Part shown: positions 35,598 through 47,298 of the stretch, one piece after another | Layout of the letters: each line of letters starts with the position of its first letter | Numbering within the stretch: the stretch's first letter is position 1 | The notes under the pieces: model-generated | Seen by the model: only the letters and a program-made list of their open reading frames with translations | Databases searched by the model: none | Told to the model about the DNA's origin: nothing | Position numbers and translations under genes: made by a program | Assembly: GCA_050084985.1 (NCBI GenBank) | Contig: JBITNC010000001.1 | Location: 93,496,001-93,560,000 of the forward strand | Length of the DNA stretch: 64,000 nucleotides | Source: Nageia nagi | Taxonomy: Eukaryota; Pinophyta | Direction: 5' to 3'

Positions 35598-36537
35598 TTT
35601 ACTAACGTTTTTATGGTTTCCAAGTATTTAGGAAAGAAGAAGAATTTTATTGTTGATAATTAAAGGTTTTTTAATATTATATGTTTAGAACTTCTTCTTG
35701 AAATCCAAAGTCACATAGAGGACCACCTTCTTAGCATAAGTGAGAATATAAAGATTTAGTAGATTTTATGTACTATTGTCATTAGAAATAAATTAATCTC
35801 TCTATTTGTATGAAGACTTCACACTTTCTAGCCGAAGGAAAATATTTGGCATTGGATAGAAAATGGAATATTGCACATATGCTAGATTTGGGAGACCTAC
35901 AGCTTATTGGACATAGCCAAATTTAGAGCAACCATGAGTAACCAACATTAGAAGATATAGTATAGTTCATATTTGAATATTCATCTAAATATGGAGGCAA
36001 TTATATTACTTCTTCATTTAGATAAAAAAATCATGGACCAAAAAAGCATTCTATCTTCTACAACCTTGAAGCACTGTATGTGGGTAAAATATAGAATGAG
36101 ATATTTGATTGCCAACTATTAGAGTTGAATAGAATGATGTTTTATTATTTTTTTTAGAAACAAAATGTAATAAATCCTCTTCTCGTATGTGAGATTAGAG
36201 GTTAGATAGTGGAAGACATATTTTAGATTTGGAATGAATTTTGAATAAATGGATAAAGAAATAGTTTAAGGCTCTTTCAAAACTCTTGAGTCTTCCTCTT
36301 CAAAGAATCTACTGGTGAAGTCTAGACAACTTCACTAGTAGGCTCTATCTTATTCTTTCCTTTTTTATGTTTAATATTATTATCTTATGGTTATTTGAAT
36401 GATGGTTATTATTTTTTTAATTTTGCATGTGTATTTTTCTACAAACCATAGATATAAAATAGAGTCTTAATTGCATACAACCATTGGATACTTGAATCTT
36501 GTATTGACACATTGAATGCTGAAATTGATAACTCACA
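35598..36537 (+). repeat. Ty3-B 5' LTR, second part
   Basis: Aligns with about 59601-60694: rttttttatggttt, cttcttagcataagtg, aataaattaatctctctatt, gaatattgcacatat, and cttgagtcttcctcttca are shared in order. Relative to the 3' LTR it lacks about 150 bp near 36420. It ends attgataactcaca before the PBS. Confidence 0.92.
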
Positions 36538-36539
36538 AT

Positions 36540-36563
36540 TTTCGGCATCATTACTAGGGAGCA
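36540..36563 (+). promoter_or_regulatory. Ty3-B primer-binding-site candidate
   Basis: tTTCGGCATCATTACTAGGG agc, two to three bases inside the 5' LTR, resembles the TTGGCGCCGTTGCCGGGGA site of many plant Ty3 elements after C-to-T decay. Confidence 0.65.
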
Positions 36564-36939
36564 TGGTATTAATTGATAACCCTTTAGGAATTATTTTATA
36601 GGATTATTAATAGCACCATTTATAAGCAAGTGTATCACCATGTTTCCATGTTCTACACAAAAGAAAATAGAGGGTTGTTGAATTATGACCTTGCGATAAT
36701 AGTTTGATTTCATTTAGTGATCCTATTAGGCATACACCAATCTATATCAATGTTATTTGTTCTCAATTTTCATATTATCATGTGGTCCCATGTAACAATC
36801 TATATTTGATTTTGAAATGAACTATTAGTAAACTTTGATTGGTAGATTGCATTTGTTTTAATTTTTCTTGATTTCCAATTATTAAAATATAAGATTTCCT
36901 TTTTATTAGAGTCAATAGTTATAATGAAATACCATAAAA

Positions 36940-37360
36940 CCCTCTAAGTATATATAGAGGATTAGGAGAAGAATGGAGATTGAAAAAAATAATAAGTGGC
37001 CATATATGCTAGAGAATGTACATTTGGTAATTACTATTCTAATAACACTTCAATTTGTAGCATTTATGATCAACATCATCCAACCAACAATTGTAGTTAT
37101 ATTTTGGTAAGAAGGATAGCTTTGAAAAATTAAAAAATAATAGATATTGAATACTTCATGCCTCACATGTCATCAAAAGAAGCCTACATTCATAAATATC
37201 TTTTCCAATAAATGCATGGGATAGGGAAGAATTCTTCCATCAAATCTAATATTTCTCAAACACTAGCCTAGTCCCCTCTTATTTATCTCCATTTATACCC
37301 AATAAGGTTGAAGATTCACACTCCAATAATTCATTATTTGAATTTGCAACACCTTTACTT
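36940..37360 (+). pseudogene. Ty3-B gag relic
   Basis: The plus strand at about 37023-37110 reads FGNYYSNNTSICSIYDQHHP then TNNCSYI. This is a C-x2-C-x4-H-x4-C-like knuckle of the type in Athila-like gag, with the second Cys now Tyr. The following frame contains KEAYIHKYLFQ and then breaks up. Upstream sequence 36570-36940 shows no clear frame. The pol expected downstream is absent, probably deleted. Confidence 0.5.
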
Positions 37361-37900
37361 GCTCCATCTAGTGAATGATATTCCCAAGTTACACATAGTT
37401 CTCATGTCCCACATTCAATGTTTGAAACCTTAATATGGTTAGCTTTTTTAATTTTAATATTTTCTATAATGGGATTATTCTTATATTTTGTGGATGAAAG
37501 ACTAGTTTTTGAGTTGACTACTACATCAATATTTGTATTTCATATACAAAATGTGAAAGTGTTGTACATTATCTATTATTGTTCATTTAAGATATATGCA
37601 TCATAGGATGAGAGTCTAAAGTAACAACATAAGTTCATTAAGGTAGCAGCTTCAATCCATAATACATAAGGTGTATGCAATCATCAAAATAAGGTATGGA
37701 TTTGGAAAATATGTTTTTCTTTACTCAAGATTACTCTACAATTTTCTATGTTCTTGAAATATAGAACACATAGCTTGTTGTATTGGGAAGGTCCATATAG
37801 GGTTAAGATATCAATAGGTTATTAGAAGCATACTAGTTTCACTTTGTGTTGATGTAGATTGCATCTTTAGCTAAGAAAAAGAAAAATATATGATGAAACT

Positions 37901-38713
37901 TATGATGCATACAAAAAGAATATCCCACTCTTGAAAAGGAGGGATGAGGACCAACATTGTAACACTAATGCTAAAGGGGGAGTTTACCTACTATGATGAT
38001 GATGGGGTATGTGTGCTAGACTTGCAAGAAGATGAATGTTAGTGGAGACCTCAACACTATAGTCCCTTAAGTACTTAGAGTTCTCTGAATTAGAGGTGTT
38101 AAACATCCTTGATGAAATTTTTTCCCCCTATCTCATAATCAAATTGGTGCTAGAAAATAAGGGAATGCCTACAATGTAATATGATATGCTCATGCTATGC
38201 TAAGATAATAATCAAATGGTAAGAACAAGATAAACTACCATGAATCTAGCAGAGAAACATGCTACATGCTCACATGAATGCATATAAGTATAATAAAATA
38301 AGTATATAAGTGCTCCATTACTCCATGATAGCTCCATGTGCTCTTCAACACCTACAAGAATGCTCAAAACATTTCAAAGGAATATGTTAAGGTATGTTAT
38401 GGCTAGTGATTTTGATCTAGGGTTTGGCTAGACAAGATGGGTTGATGGTAATAGCTAAGTGAGAAGACATAAAGTGATGATCGAGAGGAGTTAGAGTGAC
38501 CAAGATTAGGGACAAGGAAAATTGATTTAAAATTAGCTTTATAGGTCAGATGTTGGACTAGTAGATCGATTGACTAACTAGTAGGCGTTAGGCAATTGTG
38601 GACCAATCCTAAACCTAACTCATAAAGTCAAAAATGGCTATGATAAGGTGATAAGATTAAAGTGAAAAGACACAAGGTTATTGAGGATGAAAGGGAAATT
38701 TTAGGTGCTTACA
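37901..38713 (-). repeat. duplicated Ty3-C 3' LTR (extra copy)
   Basis: Starts TATGATGCATAC and ends ggtgcttaca, homologous to 39446-40262 and 46472-47293. It arose by the tandem duplication, not by transposition. Confidence 0.88.
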
Positions 38714-39440
38714 TATTTCCCCTTTTGAGGTGAGTATCGTAAGGTGTGAGACTCAACTCAAAAGCTAGAGTGGAAGATGATGATGATGAAAGGATAAAAA
38801 GATAAAAAATGAAGGAAAGGATAAAATGATAAAAAGGTGATGATTAATGACTAATGATATTTTTTTGGCATGCAAGGAGATATAGAGGTATGCAAACCTA
38901 CCACATGCTAAATGATCAAGACTCAAGATGAGTTAAGTGACATGATAAAGTTGTGCTAAATGATCATGACTCAATATGAGTTAAGGATAAATTTTCCCCA
39001 TGCTCAATGAAAAGCAAAGCTAAACCATGGTAATAAGGAACTTATTGCAAAATAATACAATAATGATGGCCATTTCCATATGCTAAATATAAAGCAAGGT
39101 ATGTCAAGGATAAAATTACCTATTATTGTTCATTTGAGATATATGCATCATAGGATGAGAGTCCAAAGTAACAACATAAGTTCATTAAGGTAGCAACTTC
39201 AATCCATAATACACAAGGTGTATGCAATCATCAAAATAAGGTATGGATTTGGAAAATATGTTTCTCTTTACTCAAGATTACTCTACAATTTTCTATGTTC
39301 TTGAAATATAGAAGACATAGCTTGTTGTATTGGGAAGGTCCATATAGGTTAAGATATCAATAGGTTATTAGAAGCATACTAGTTTCACTTTGTGTTGATG
39401 TAGATTGCATCTTTAGCTAAGAAAAGAGAAAAATATGATG

Positions 39441-39445
39441 AAACT
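39441..39445. repeat. Ty3-C target-site duplication, left (AAACT)
   Basis: AAACT precedes TGTGATGC here, and follows ..GCTTACA at 47294-47298. It is also present at 37896-37900 in the duplicated copy. Confidence 0.88.
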
Positions 39446-40262
39446 TGTGATGCATACCAAAAAGACTGTCCCACTCTTGAAAAGGAGGGATGAGGACCAA
39501 CATTGTAACATTAATGCTAAAGGGGGAGTTTACCTACTATGATGATGATGGGGTATGTGTGCTAGACTTGCAAGAAGATGAATGTTAGTGGAGACCTCAA
39601 CACTATAGTCCCTTAAGTACTTAGAGTTCTCTGAATTAGAGGTGTTAACCTCCTTGATGAAATTTTTTCCCCCTATCTCATAATCAAATGGGTGCTAGAA
39701 AATAAGGGAATGCCTACAATGTAATATGATATGCTCATGCTATGCTAAGATAATAATCAAATGGTAAGAACAAGCTAAACTACCATGAATCTAGCAAGAA
39801 ACATGCTACATGCTCACATGAATGCATATAAGTACAATAAAATAAGTATATAAGTGCTCCATTACTCCATGATAGCTCCATGTGCTCTTCAACACCTACA
39901 AGAATGCTCAAAACATTTCAAAGGAATATGTTAAGGTATGTTATGGCTAGTGATTTTGATCTAGGGTTTGGCTAGACAAGATGGGTTGACTGGTAATAGC
40001 TAAGGTGAGAAGACATAAGTGATGATCGAGAGGAGTTAGAGTGACCAAGATTAGGGACCAAGGAAAATTGATTTGAAAATTAGCTTTATAGGTCAGATGT
40101 TGGACTAGTAGATCGATTGACTAACTAGTATTGGTTAGGCAATTGGTGGACCAATCCTAAACCTAACTCATAAAGTCAAAAATGGCTATGATAAGGTGAT
40201 AAGATTAAAGTGAAAAGACACAAGGTGATTGAGGATGAAAGGGAAATTTTTAGGTGCTTACA
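39446..40262 (-). repeat. Ty3-C 3' LTR
   Basis: 817 bp, begins tgtgatgcataccaaaaaga and ends taggtgcttaca. Confidence 0.92.
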
Positions 40263-40278
40263 TATTTCCCCTTTTGAG
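40263..40278 (-). promoter_or_regulatory. Ty3-C polypurine tract
   Basis: The minus strand reads CTCAAAAGGGGAAATA immediately before the 3' LTR. The same tract follows the duplicated LTR at 38714. Confidence 0.9.
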
Positions 40279-40639
40279 GTGAGTATCGCAAGGTGTGAGA
40301 CTCAACTCAAAAGCTAGAGTGGAAGATGATGATGATGAAAGGATAAAAAGATAAAAATGATGAAAGGATAAAATGATAAAAAGGTGATAATTAATGACTA
40401 ATGATATTTTTTTGGCATGCAAGGAGATATAGAGGTATGCAAACCTACCACATGCTAAATGATCAAGACTCAAGATGAGTTAAGGACATGATAAAGTTGT
40501 GCTAAATGATCATGACTCAATATGAGTTAAGGATAAATTTTCCCCATGCTCAATGAAAAGCAAAGCTAAACCATGGTAATAAGGAACTTATTGCAAAAGA
40601 ATACAATAATTATGGCCTTTCCATATGCTAAATAGAAAG

Positions 40640-41940
40640 CATATTACCCCATGCTCAATGGAAAATAAGAGAAATGATAATGATAAGATATTCCCCTATG
40701 CTCAATGGAAATTAAGAGAAATGATAATGATAAGATCTTTCCCCATTCTTAATGGAAAGAAAGAGAAATGATAATGATAAGGTCTTTCCCCATGCCCAAT
40801 TGAAAGCAAGAGAAGTGATAATTATAAGGTATTGCCCTATGCTCAATGGAAAATAAGAGCTGCTAACTATGATCAAAGTGATGTGTCTGTAACATGCTAT
40901 GACATAACAAGCTAACATAGTCATGTCAATAGTACCTATGGTTATAACACCTCTCAATGCTAAGACTTTCATGTAGTAGCCAATCAGTACCACAACAATA
41001 GGATAAAAGGAAAAAGTAAAGAAGGTACCTATGGCTATAATACCTCACAGTGCCAACATTATCATTCCATAACTAGTTGGTATAAAAGCAAAAGATAAAA
41101 GATGATAAAAAGTACCTATGGCTATAACACCTCACGATGCCAACACTATTGTGTAGTAACTAGTCAATATAAAAGCAAAAGATAAAATATGATAAAAGGT
41201 ACCTATGGATTCATAGTGCCAACATTATCATATCATAACCATTTGGCATAAAAAGCAACATAACAAAAGGTGATATGATACATAACAAAAGTAAATAATA
41301 TCTCCTTTGTCCCAATAGATGAAGGATGATATGATACATAAAGAAAGTAAATGATCTTTGATTTTCCCCAATAGTTTAAGGGTTATATGATTCTACTTTG
41401 CCCCAACAATAAAAGGGTGATATGATTCTACTTTTCCCTAACAATCAAAGGATGATATAATTATCCTTTTCCCTAATAGTTCAAGGGTGATATGATTCTA
41501 CTTTTCCCTAGTAGTTGAAGGGTAAAATAATTATGCTTTTCCCTAGCATTTGAAGGGTGAAATGATAGATAAAGAAAGTAAATGATCTTTACTTTTACCC
41601 ATCAGTTGAAGGGTGAAATGGTTAAGCATAGGCTCATATACCTACCAGGTGTTAGACCATAGCATGTAGGCATATGATGCCTGAAAAAATAAGATATAGA
41701 TGCTCAAAAGATAGCCTTGCCTCATGCTCAATGGAAAGTAAGGAAGATGATAGGATCTTGCCCCATGCTCAATGGAAGGTAAGAACTACTAATGATATGG
41801 ATAAGTTCTTACCCAGTGCTCAATGGAAAGTAAGAACTACTAATGAAACTAATAAGGTTTTACTCCATGCTCAATGGAAAGCAAGAATTGATAATGATAA
41901 GATCTTTCCCCATGCTTAATGGAAAGTAAGAGAATGATGT
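40640..41940. repeat. four tandem-repeat arrays in place of pol
   Basis: 40640-40870: ccccatgctcaatggaaa units, about 50-55 bp. 40925-41270: ggtacctatggctataacac..tgccaacat units, about 90 bp. 41290-41640: cttttccctaatagttcaag..ggtgatatgatt units, about 47 bp. 41710-41940: the ccatgctcaatgg unit again, about 55 bp. All are diverged. Short frames such as 41674-41919 are by-products of the repeats. Confidence 0.85.
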
Positions 41941-42949
41941 CCATGGTCAAAATTAATAAAGATAAGGTCATGATATATGATCTATTACTAATAAGATAAT
42001 ATGCCAATGCAATATTGGTAAAATAAAGGAGGTGATATAAATAAAACATCATCAAATCATTGATAAGATGTTGATCGATGATGATATCAAAGCTCAAAGA
42101 CATGATATGATAAACTCAAAGAGATGAATGATAAATATCAAATATATGATAAAAAATGATTTTCTTGATTGAGGATATGGTGGAAAATGAAATATAAAAT
42201 ATATGTTGAATGATAAGTAATAAAAGATAAAATAATTATTGCTTAAGGATTAACTAATGATGATAGAATGAATGAAGAAATTCATTTATCTCAAAGCCAT
42301 TATCACATGCTCCATAAGACTAAGTTTCCCTCATAAACCATAATAGTCAAAAATCTATGATCAATCCCAAAGAAATGATATAAGACAACTCAATATATAT
42401 GATTGTGACCCAAGTGGTTATATCTTCATTGGGAATGAGGTTCATGGGAGATGATAATAACATTAAGTCAAATGACCCTCAAAGATATGTGCCTATGCTA
42501 ACATGATTGGGATGCCAAGATGAGAGGCACACTTGATGAAAATGATGAGGGTAAAATGATGAACATGAAATAAGTAATGAGAGAAAACAATGAATAAGAT
42601 GATAGAAAATAAAGATGATGATATGAAAACATGATGATTTAATGATAAGATAGTTTAACGAGGATGCATGCCACATGAAGGAGGAGACAAGACTAGTGCT
42701 ATCTATAAGTGATGATAAATAAAAGATATTATGGTGATAGGAGTTGAGTGATTATTATCCTACCTTGCAATCTCCACTAGTGGATTATCACAAAATAGGA
42801 CTAGGCTCTAGTATTGACTCCCAAGATAATAAGATCATAAACAAGATTGATGACATAATGCAAGTGATGATGATATAATGACAATATATGATATCAATAG
42901 AGATAAAATACTTAGAAAAAATAAAGGACAAGGAAGCCATGTCAAATGT
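41941..42949. other. Ty3-C interior, non-coding
   Basis: Rich in atgatga/gataa words, with no supported frame. Possibly the remnant of the 3' untranslated part of gag RNA. Confidence 0.5.
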
Positions 42950-45123
42950 CTCAATCAATAAAGGTACCATACGATGATGGAGGACCTACTTCATGGTAAT
43001 CTTGCTCATGTGAGGTGGAGATTTGATCATGACTAGGTAAAGGATTGTTAAAGATCTCCAAATGTTGATTAGGTGGTGCGATTGGTGATTTTATTGATTC
43101 TTGAATATAATCTATAATATCCAATATTTCATGCTTAAATTGCATGCACCCATTATTGATGTGTCCACTTTGCCTATAAAATCCATAAAATTCATTTTCT
43201 TTATACCAAGGCCTTGATGATGCTCCTAGATTCTTTTTGATTGGGGGAAATGTCAAAATATTTCTTGTAATAACTTGGGTAGGATATCTGATAATGACTC
43301 ACCCAAAGGATTGAAGTTTATTCTTGACCTTGGATGAAGGGGTTGCTCTTGCTTATGCATGGTTTATTGATCCAAACTTGTTTGCTTAACTTCGTATAAG
43401 GGTTGACTAGATTGTTGTTAATGATATGCTTGAAAGTTGCTATTACACTTTTGATTTTGATCTTGATTCTTTGTATGTAATTTGATGTTACCCAATTGGA
43501 TATTGACTTCATTAATGAGCTTTGCTTGCAATAAAGCATCCTCAAAATATTTATGTTGTTGGATTTGCAAGATGGAAGATATGCTCTTGTTACAACTTTT
43601 GCAAAAGATCCTAACAAGCTCTTCTTGCGAAAAGGAATATGAAACATATGTTATGATAAAATTGATGGACTCATTATCATGATTAAATATTATTGTTAAG
43701 TCTATGATAATGATATTTTCCTTATGTTGATGAAAAAATGGTCCAAGAAGAGACTTACTAATTGGTCAAAGGAATATATACTATGTTGGGGCAAATTGTT
43801 ATACCAATCCAAAGTTTGGCCTACTAAAGTTATCAAAAATATCCCAAGCATGAGGACATCATAATTGCTTATGAGATAGAAAGAATACTTGAATTTCCTC
43901 AAGTACTCTCTTGGATCTTCTTTCCCTTTTAACTTGGCTATTTGAGGAACCTCAAACTTGTAGGGAAATTACTTGATTAGAACTATGAGATTGATAGGTT
44001 CATTGATAATCAATTGATAAGGTAAGGCATTTTTTCTTTGATTATTGATCCTTGATTCCATTTCTTGCTATCTCTTTAAGATATCATCAAGAATTGCTTA
44101 AGGTTATTGATTTTCCCTACCTTACACTTGATAGGATGGTTGATGATAGGCTTATTGCATGGTTTATCCTAATGGTTGATTCCATGTTAGATTGGGGAAA
44201 GATTAATGTTATGGTTGAGCCATTTGGTTGATATGTATTTGAATTTGATATGATGGATGATGCATATGATGAAGAGGAGAAGGGCAAGGAAGACTCACAC
44301 CTTGATATGGTTGATCAATGATGCTTTGAGAGACCAATTGCTGAAAGTTTCCTTGGATTTGATTTCAATCAAGGTCATGTTGGCCTAGTTGAAGAAAAGA
44401 ATTGATTTGGCAAACATAGGCAACTTGAGTTGATTGAATTTGACTTTGATGTGGAACTCTCTAGGGAAAAATATTATGATGTAGCCCCAAACCAAGAGAA
44501 ACAAGAGGTCTAGATCACATAATAAGAGGTTTTGATAAACCAAGAGGCCTAACATGTTGAGTGTGATGATGAGATGATGATCCATAATGAGGTATGATAT
44601 GTTGTACACTTGATGAAAAGGGAGGAACACCATAAGGAAAGGATGCAAATAAGTCCAATGGAAAGATTGCTTGTTGCAAAGATTGAGAGATGATAAGAGT
44701 TGTTGCAACAAGAGGTGAAGGGGAAATAAAAACTAGTTGAGGATCAAGATGTGAAGGATCATGATGATGAACCACATATTGAGGATGAGGAGTAAAGGAC
44801 TTGCTTTAATTAAAATGATTTTGAATGGGGAATTGTTCAAAGAGCTATGCCAAAGACTCTTGAAAAATGGGATCATCAACAAACCAATTCTTGATGAATG
44901 AAGGGATATTTTGAAACAAACGATGAGACTTAATTTCGCTATCTATTTGGGGACCAAGAGGCATAGTGGCTTGATGAGAGGGAGAAGGATGAGAAAAGAT
45001 AGAAGGACTAGAAACATGAGAGGTAGGGGTGGTTGGTCTAGAAGGAAGGGGTTGATAAGGTGTCTTTAGATCTAGATCTTGCTCTTGATTTTGCTCTACT
45101 TGAGGGGTAGCTACCATGCTCAC
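42950..45123 (-). pseudogene. Ty3-C gag
   Basis: The N-terminal part (44845-45123, 44515-44775) is rich in Pro, Ser, His and Gln, beginning MSMVATPQVEQNQEQDLDLK. The capsid core at about 43990-43702 has FEVPQIAKLKGKEDPREYLR then LVGQTLDWYNNLPQHSIYSF, matching retrotrans_gag. The C-terminal segment 42951-43256 has ENEFYGFYRQSGHINNGCMQ, a knuckle-like Y/C-x-x-H/R-x-x-G-H-x4-C, then FKHEILDIIDYIQ and LEIFNNPLPSHDQ, typical of Ty3 gag ends. Roughly 720 codons, with several stops and at least two frame changes. No pol frame follows. Confidence 0.88.
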
Positions 45124-46448
45124 ATTAGGCTCCCTATCAAATTTTCATGGTTTAAACAATCTTAAAAGAAAAGGAACAAAAGGAAAGAACAACATTGTTG
45201 CTAATCTAAATGTCCCAAAGGTGCCAACCAATTATAAGCAAATAAATATTAATCCTAATTTTTTTTTTTTAATTCAAAACTAATGCATAACCATCCTATA
45301 TGATAAGATAACAATGCTTATATGATTATATTGAGATGATGATTAAGATAGCAATGGTTATTTGTCATTATCTAGTTTCTTCTTGTTCAATTTGGCTATT
45401 ATATTGATTAATGATGATTGATTTTATGGTAAATTGACCTCTTGATTAGTTTCCTAAGGATTGACCTAGTCAAGTGTTTAAGGGTGAAGGCTCAATCTCT
45501 AAGGGAAAACCTAGGCTCAAATGTGATTAAAAATGAAAGGTTAATTAACCAATGATATGTAAATAAATGGATGTAATATTACAAAATTACATCCTTCACA
45601 AGATACGATAAGTTACTCCCATATAAGGATGAAATTTTTACTAATGCAACTAAAAATAAATAAGATAAGTAGTCCTAGGATGAAGACAACAAATAAGACC
45701 TAAGTTAAAGCATGATAAAAGAGGGATATAGGCTTGGGGGTCTCTCGATATAAGCTCCCATAATGTACAATACCTATCTTACATGCTCTGATCCTAATTG
45801 GTATGTTGCATACCAATTAGCAGTACCAACCAATGGATTGATCAAACAATTGGCCAATCGATCATAGTGGTACTTGAAGATTTTTAAAAAGAAGTATAAA
45901 ATGCAAAAGAAAAAAAAATATTACAAACTACATTCAAAATGTTAGCAATGGATTGTTTCCACCTAGTTACAAGGTTGGAACTAGATACAAGATGATAAAA
46001 ATGAATCTAAGCCTAGCTAATAGACTCACACCCTAAAATAAGACCAACCAGTCTTAGGCCCAGCTAATAGATAGATCAGTTTGCTAAAAGTTGACTAAAA
46101 ATTAGGGGCTAATGGAGTAAAGAATAGCTAATAGATTTGGATATAGATTATCATTGAAGGACAAACTAACAAGCTACAAAGAAGTTGATGGGCTAACTAA
46201 TCTACTAAAGATCAATTAGGCTCTATAAATTAGTTTGCACGGAATCAACTAGCAATTGGCTAGGAATGGAGACTCTAGACCTCTAAAATTTGACTTGTCT
46301 CAGCTAGAAGATGATTCCATAAAAGAATTAATGCATTTTAGTGATGAGAAATGATGGAAAACAACAAGAGAAAGGGTAAAAATAACAACACCCAACAAAG
46401 AGAAAGGGTTTGGAAAACTCCTCCAAGTTGAGCTTAATGGACCAAGGG
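45124..46448. other. Ty3-C 5' untranslated region
   Basis: Lies between the PBS and gag. A poly(T) run lies at 45259-45270. The 46000-46260 part carries repeated ctaatagat/ctagctaatagact words. No frame is supported. Confidence 0.6.
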
Positions 46449-46470
46449 AGATCCCATCATGATCACCATC
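46449..46470 (-). promoter_or_regulatory. Ty3-C primer-binding-site candidate
   Basis: The minus strand just inside the 5' LTR reads TGGTGATCATGATGGGAT, close to the TGGCGACTCTGCTGGGGA-type site of plant Ty3 elements. Confidence 0.6.
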
Positions 46471-46471
46471 T

Positions 46472-47293
46472 TGTGATGTATCCAAAATGGCTGGCCCACT
46501 CTCAAAAAGGAATGATGAGGACAAAGGCTAGAACACCAATGCTAAAGGGGGGAGTTTACCCATTGTGATGATGATGGAGGATGTGTGCTAGATCTGCAAG
46601 AAGATAAATGTTAGAGGGGACCTCAACACTCTAGTCCCTCATGACCTTAGAGTATGCTCAAAGAGAGGTGTTAAACCTCCTTGATGTTATGTAGGCCCCC
46701 TATCCCATAATCAAATGGGCACTAGAAAATAAAGGAATGCCTATAATGCAATATGATATGCTCATGTTATGCTAAGATAATGATCAAATGATAAGAACAA
46801 GGTAAACTACCATGAATCTATCCTAGAAACATGCTACATGCTCACAAAAATGCATAGAAGTACAATAAAATAAAGACACAAGTGATCCATTACTCTATGA
46901 TAGCTCCATGTTCTCTTCAACACCTACAAGAATGATCAAAACATGTCAAAGGAATGTGCTAGGCTATGTTATGGCTAGTGGTTTTTCTCTAGGTTTTGGT
47001 TGAATGAGATGGGTCAATTGGTAACGATTAAGGTGGGAAGACATAGAGTGATGATTGAGAGGAGCTAAAGTGACCGAGATCAAGGAGCAAGGAATATGGA
47101 TTTTAAAATTGGCTTTATAGGCCAGATGTCGAATTGGTAGGATGGTTGACTAACTAGTAGGCCAATTAGGAAATTAGTGGGTTAGTCCTAAACCTAATTC
47201 ATAAATTCAAAAATAGCTATGACAAGGTGACAAGATGAAAGTGATAGGATACAAGGTGATCAAGGACAAAAGGGTAATTTTTAGGTGCTTACA
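46472..47293 (-). repeat. Ty3-C 5' LTR
   Basis: 822 bp, begins tgtgatgtatccaaaatggc and ends taggtgcttaca. Aligns through its length with 39446-40262. Confidence 0.92.
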
Positions 47294-47298
47294 AAACT
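47294..47298. repeat. Ty3-C target-site duplication, right (AAACT)
   Basis: Matches 39441-39445. Confidence 0.88.

Larger units (their letters stand above)
37573..40640. repeat. 1547-bp tandem duplication spanning the Ty3-C left edge
   Basis: Copy 1 is 37573-39119 and copy 2 is 39120-about 40640. Both begin ctattattgttcattt and hold, in order, 323 bp of flanking DNA, an aaact, a complete Ty3-C LTR, the PPT, and about 380 bp of Ty3-C interior. They differ by scattered substitutions and 1-4 bp indels. Copy 1 therefore supplies an extra LTR (37901-38713) with no internal region of its own. Confidence 0.92.
39446..47293 (-). mobile_element. Ty3-C: gag-only Ty3/gypsy-derived element (LARD-like)
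   Basis: 7848 bp, LTRs 39446-40262 (3') and 46472-47293 (5'), each TG...CA. TSD AAACT. PBS-like site next to the 5' LTR and a PPT (AAAAGGGGAAATA on the minus strand) next to the 3' LTR. The 6.2-kb interior has a gag but no protease, RT or integrase. The space where pol would be is filled by several families of tandem repeats (40640-41940). It must have used the enzymes of an autonomous relative. LTRs are clearly diverged, so the insertion is not recent. Confidence 0.92.

Noticed and set aside
41674-41919. 81-codon frame with repeated AQWKVR
   Set aside because: Product of the 55-bp tandem array in Ty3-C, not a gene.
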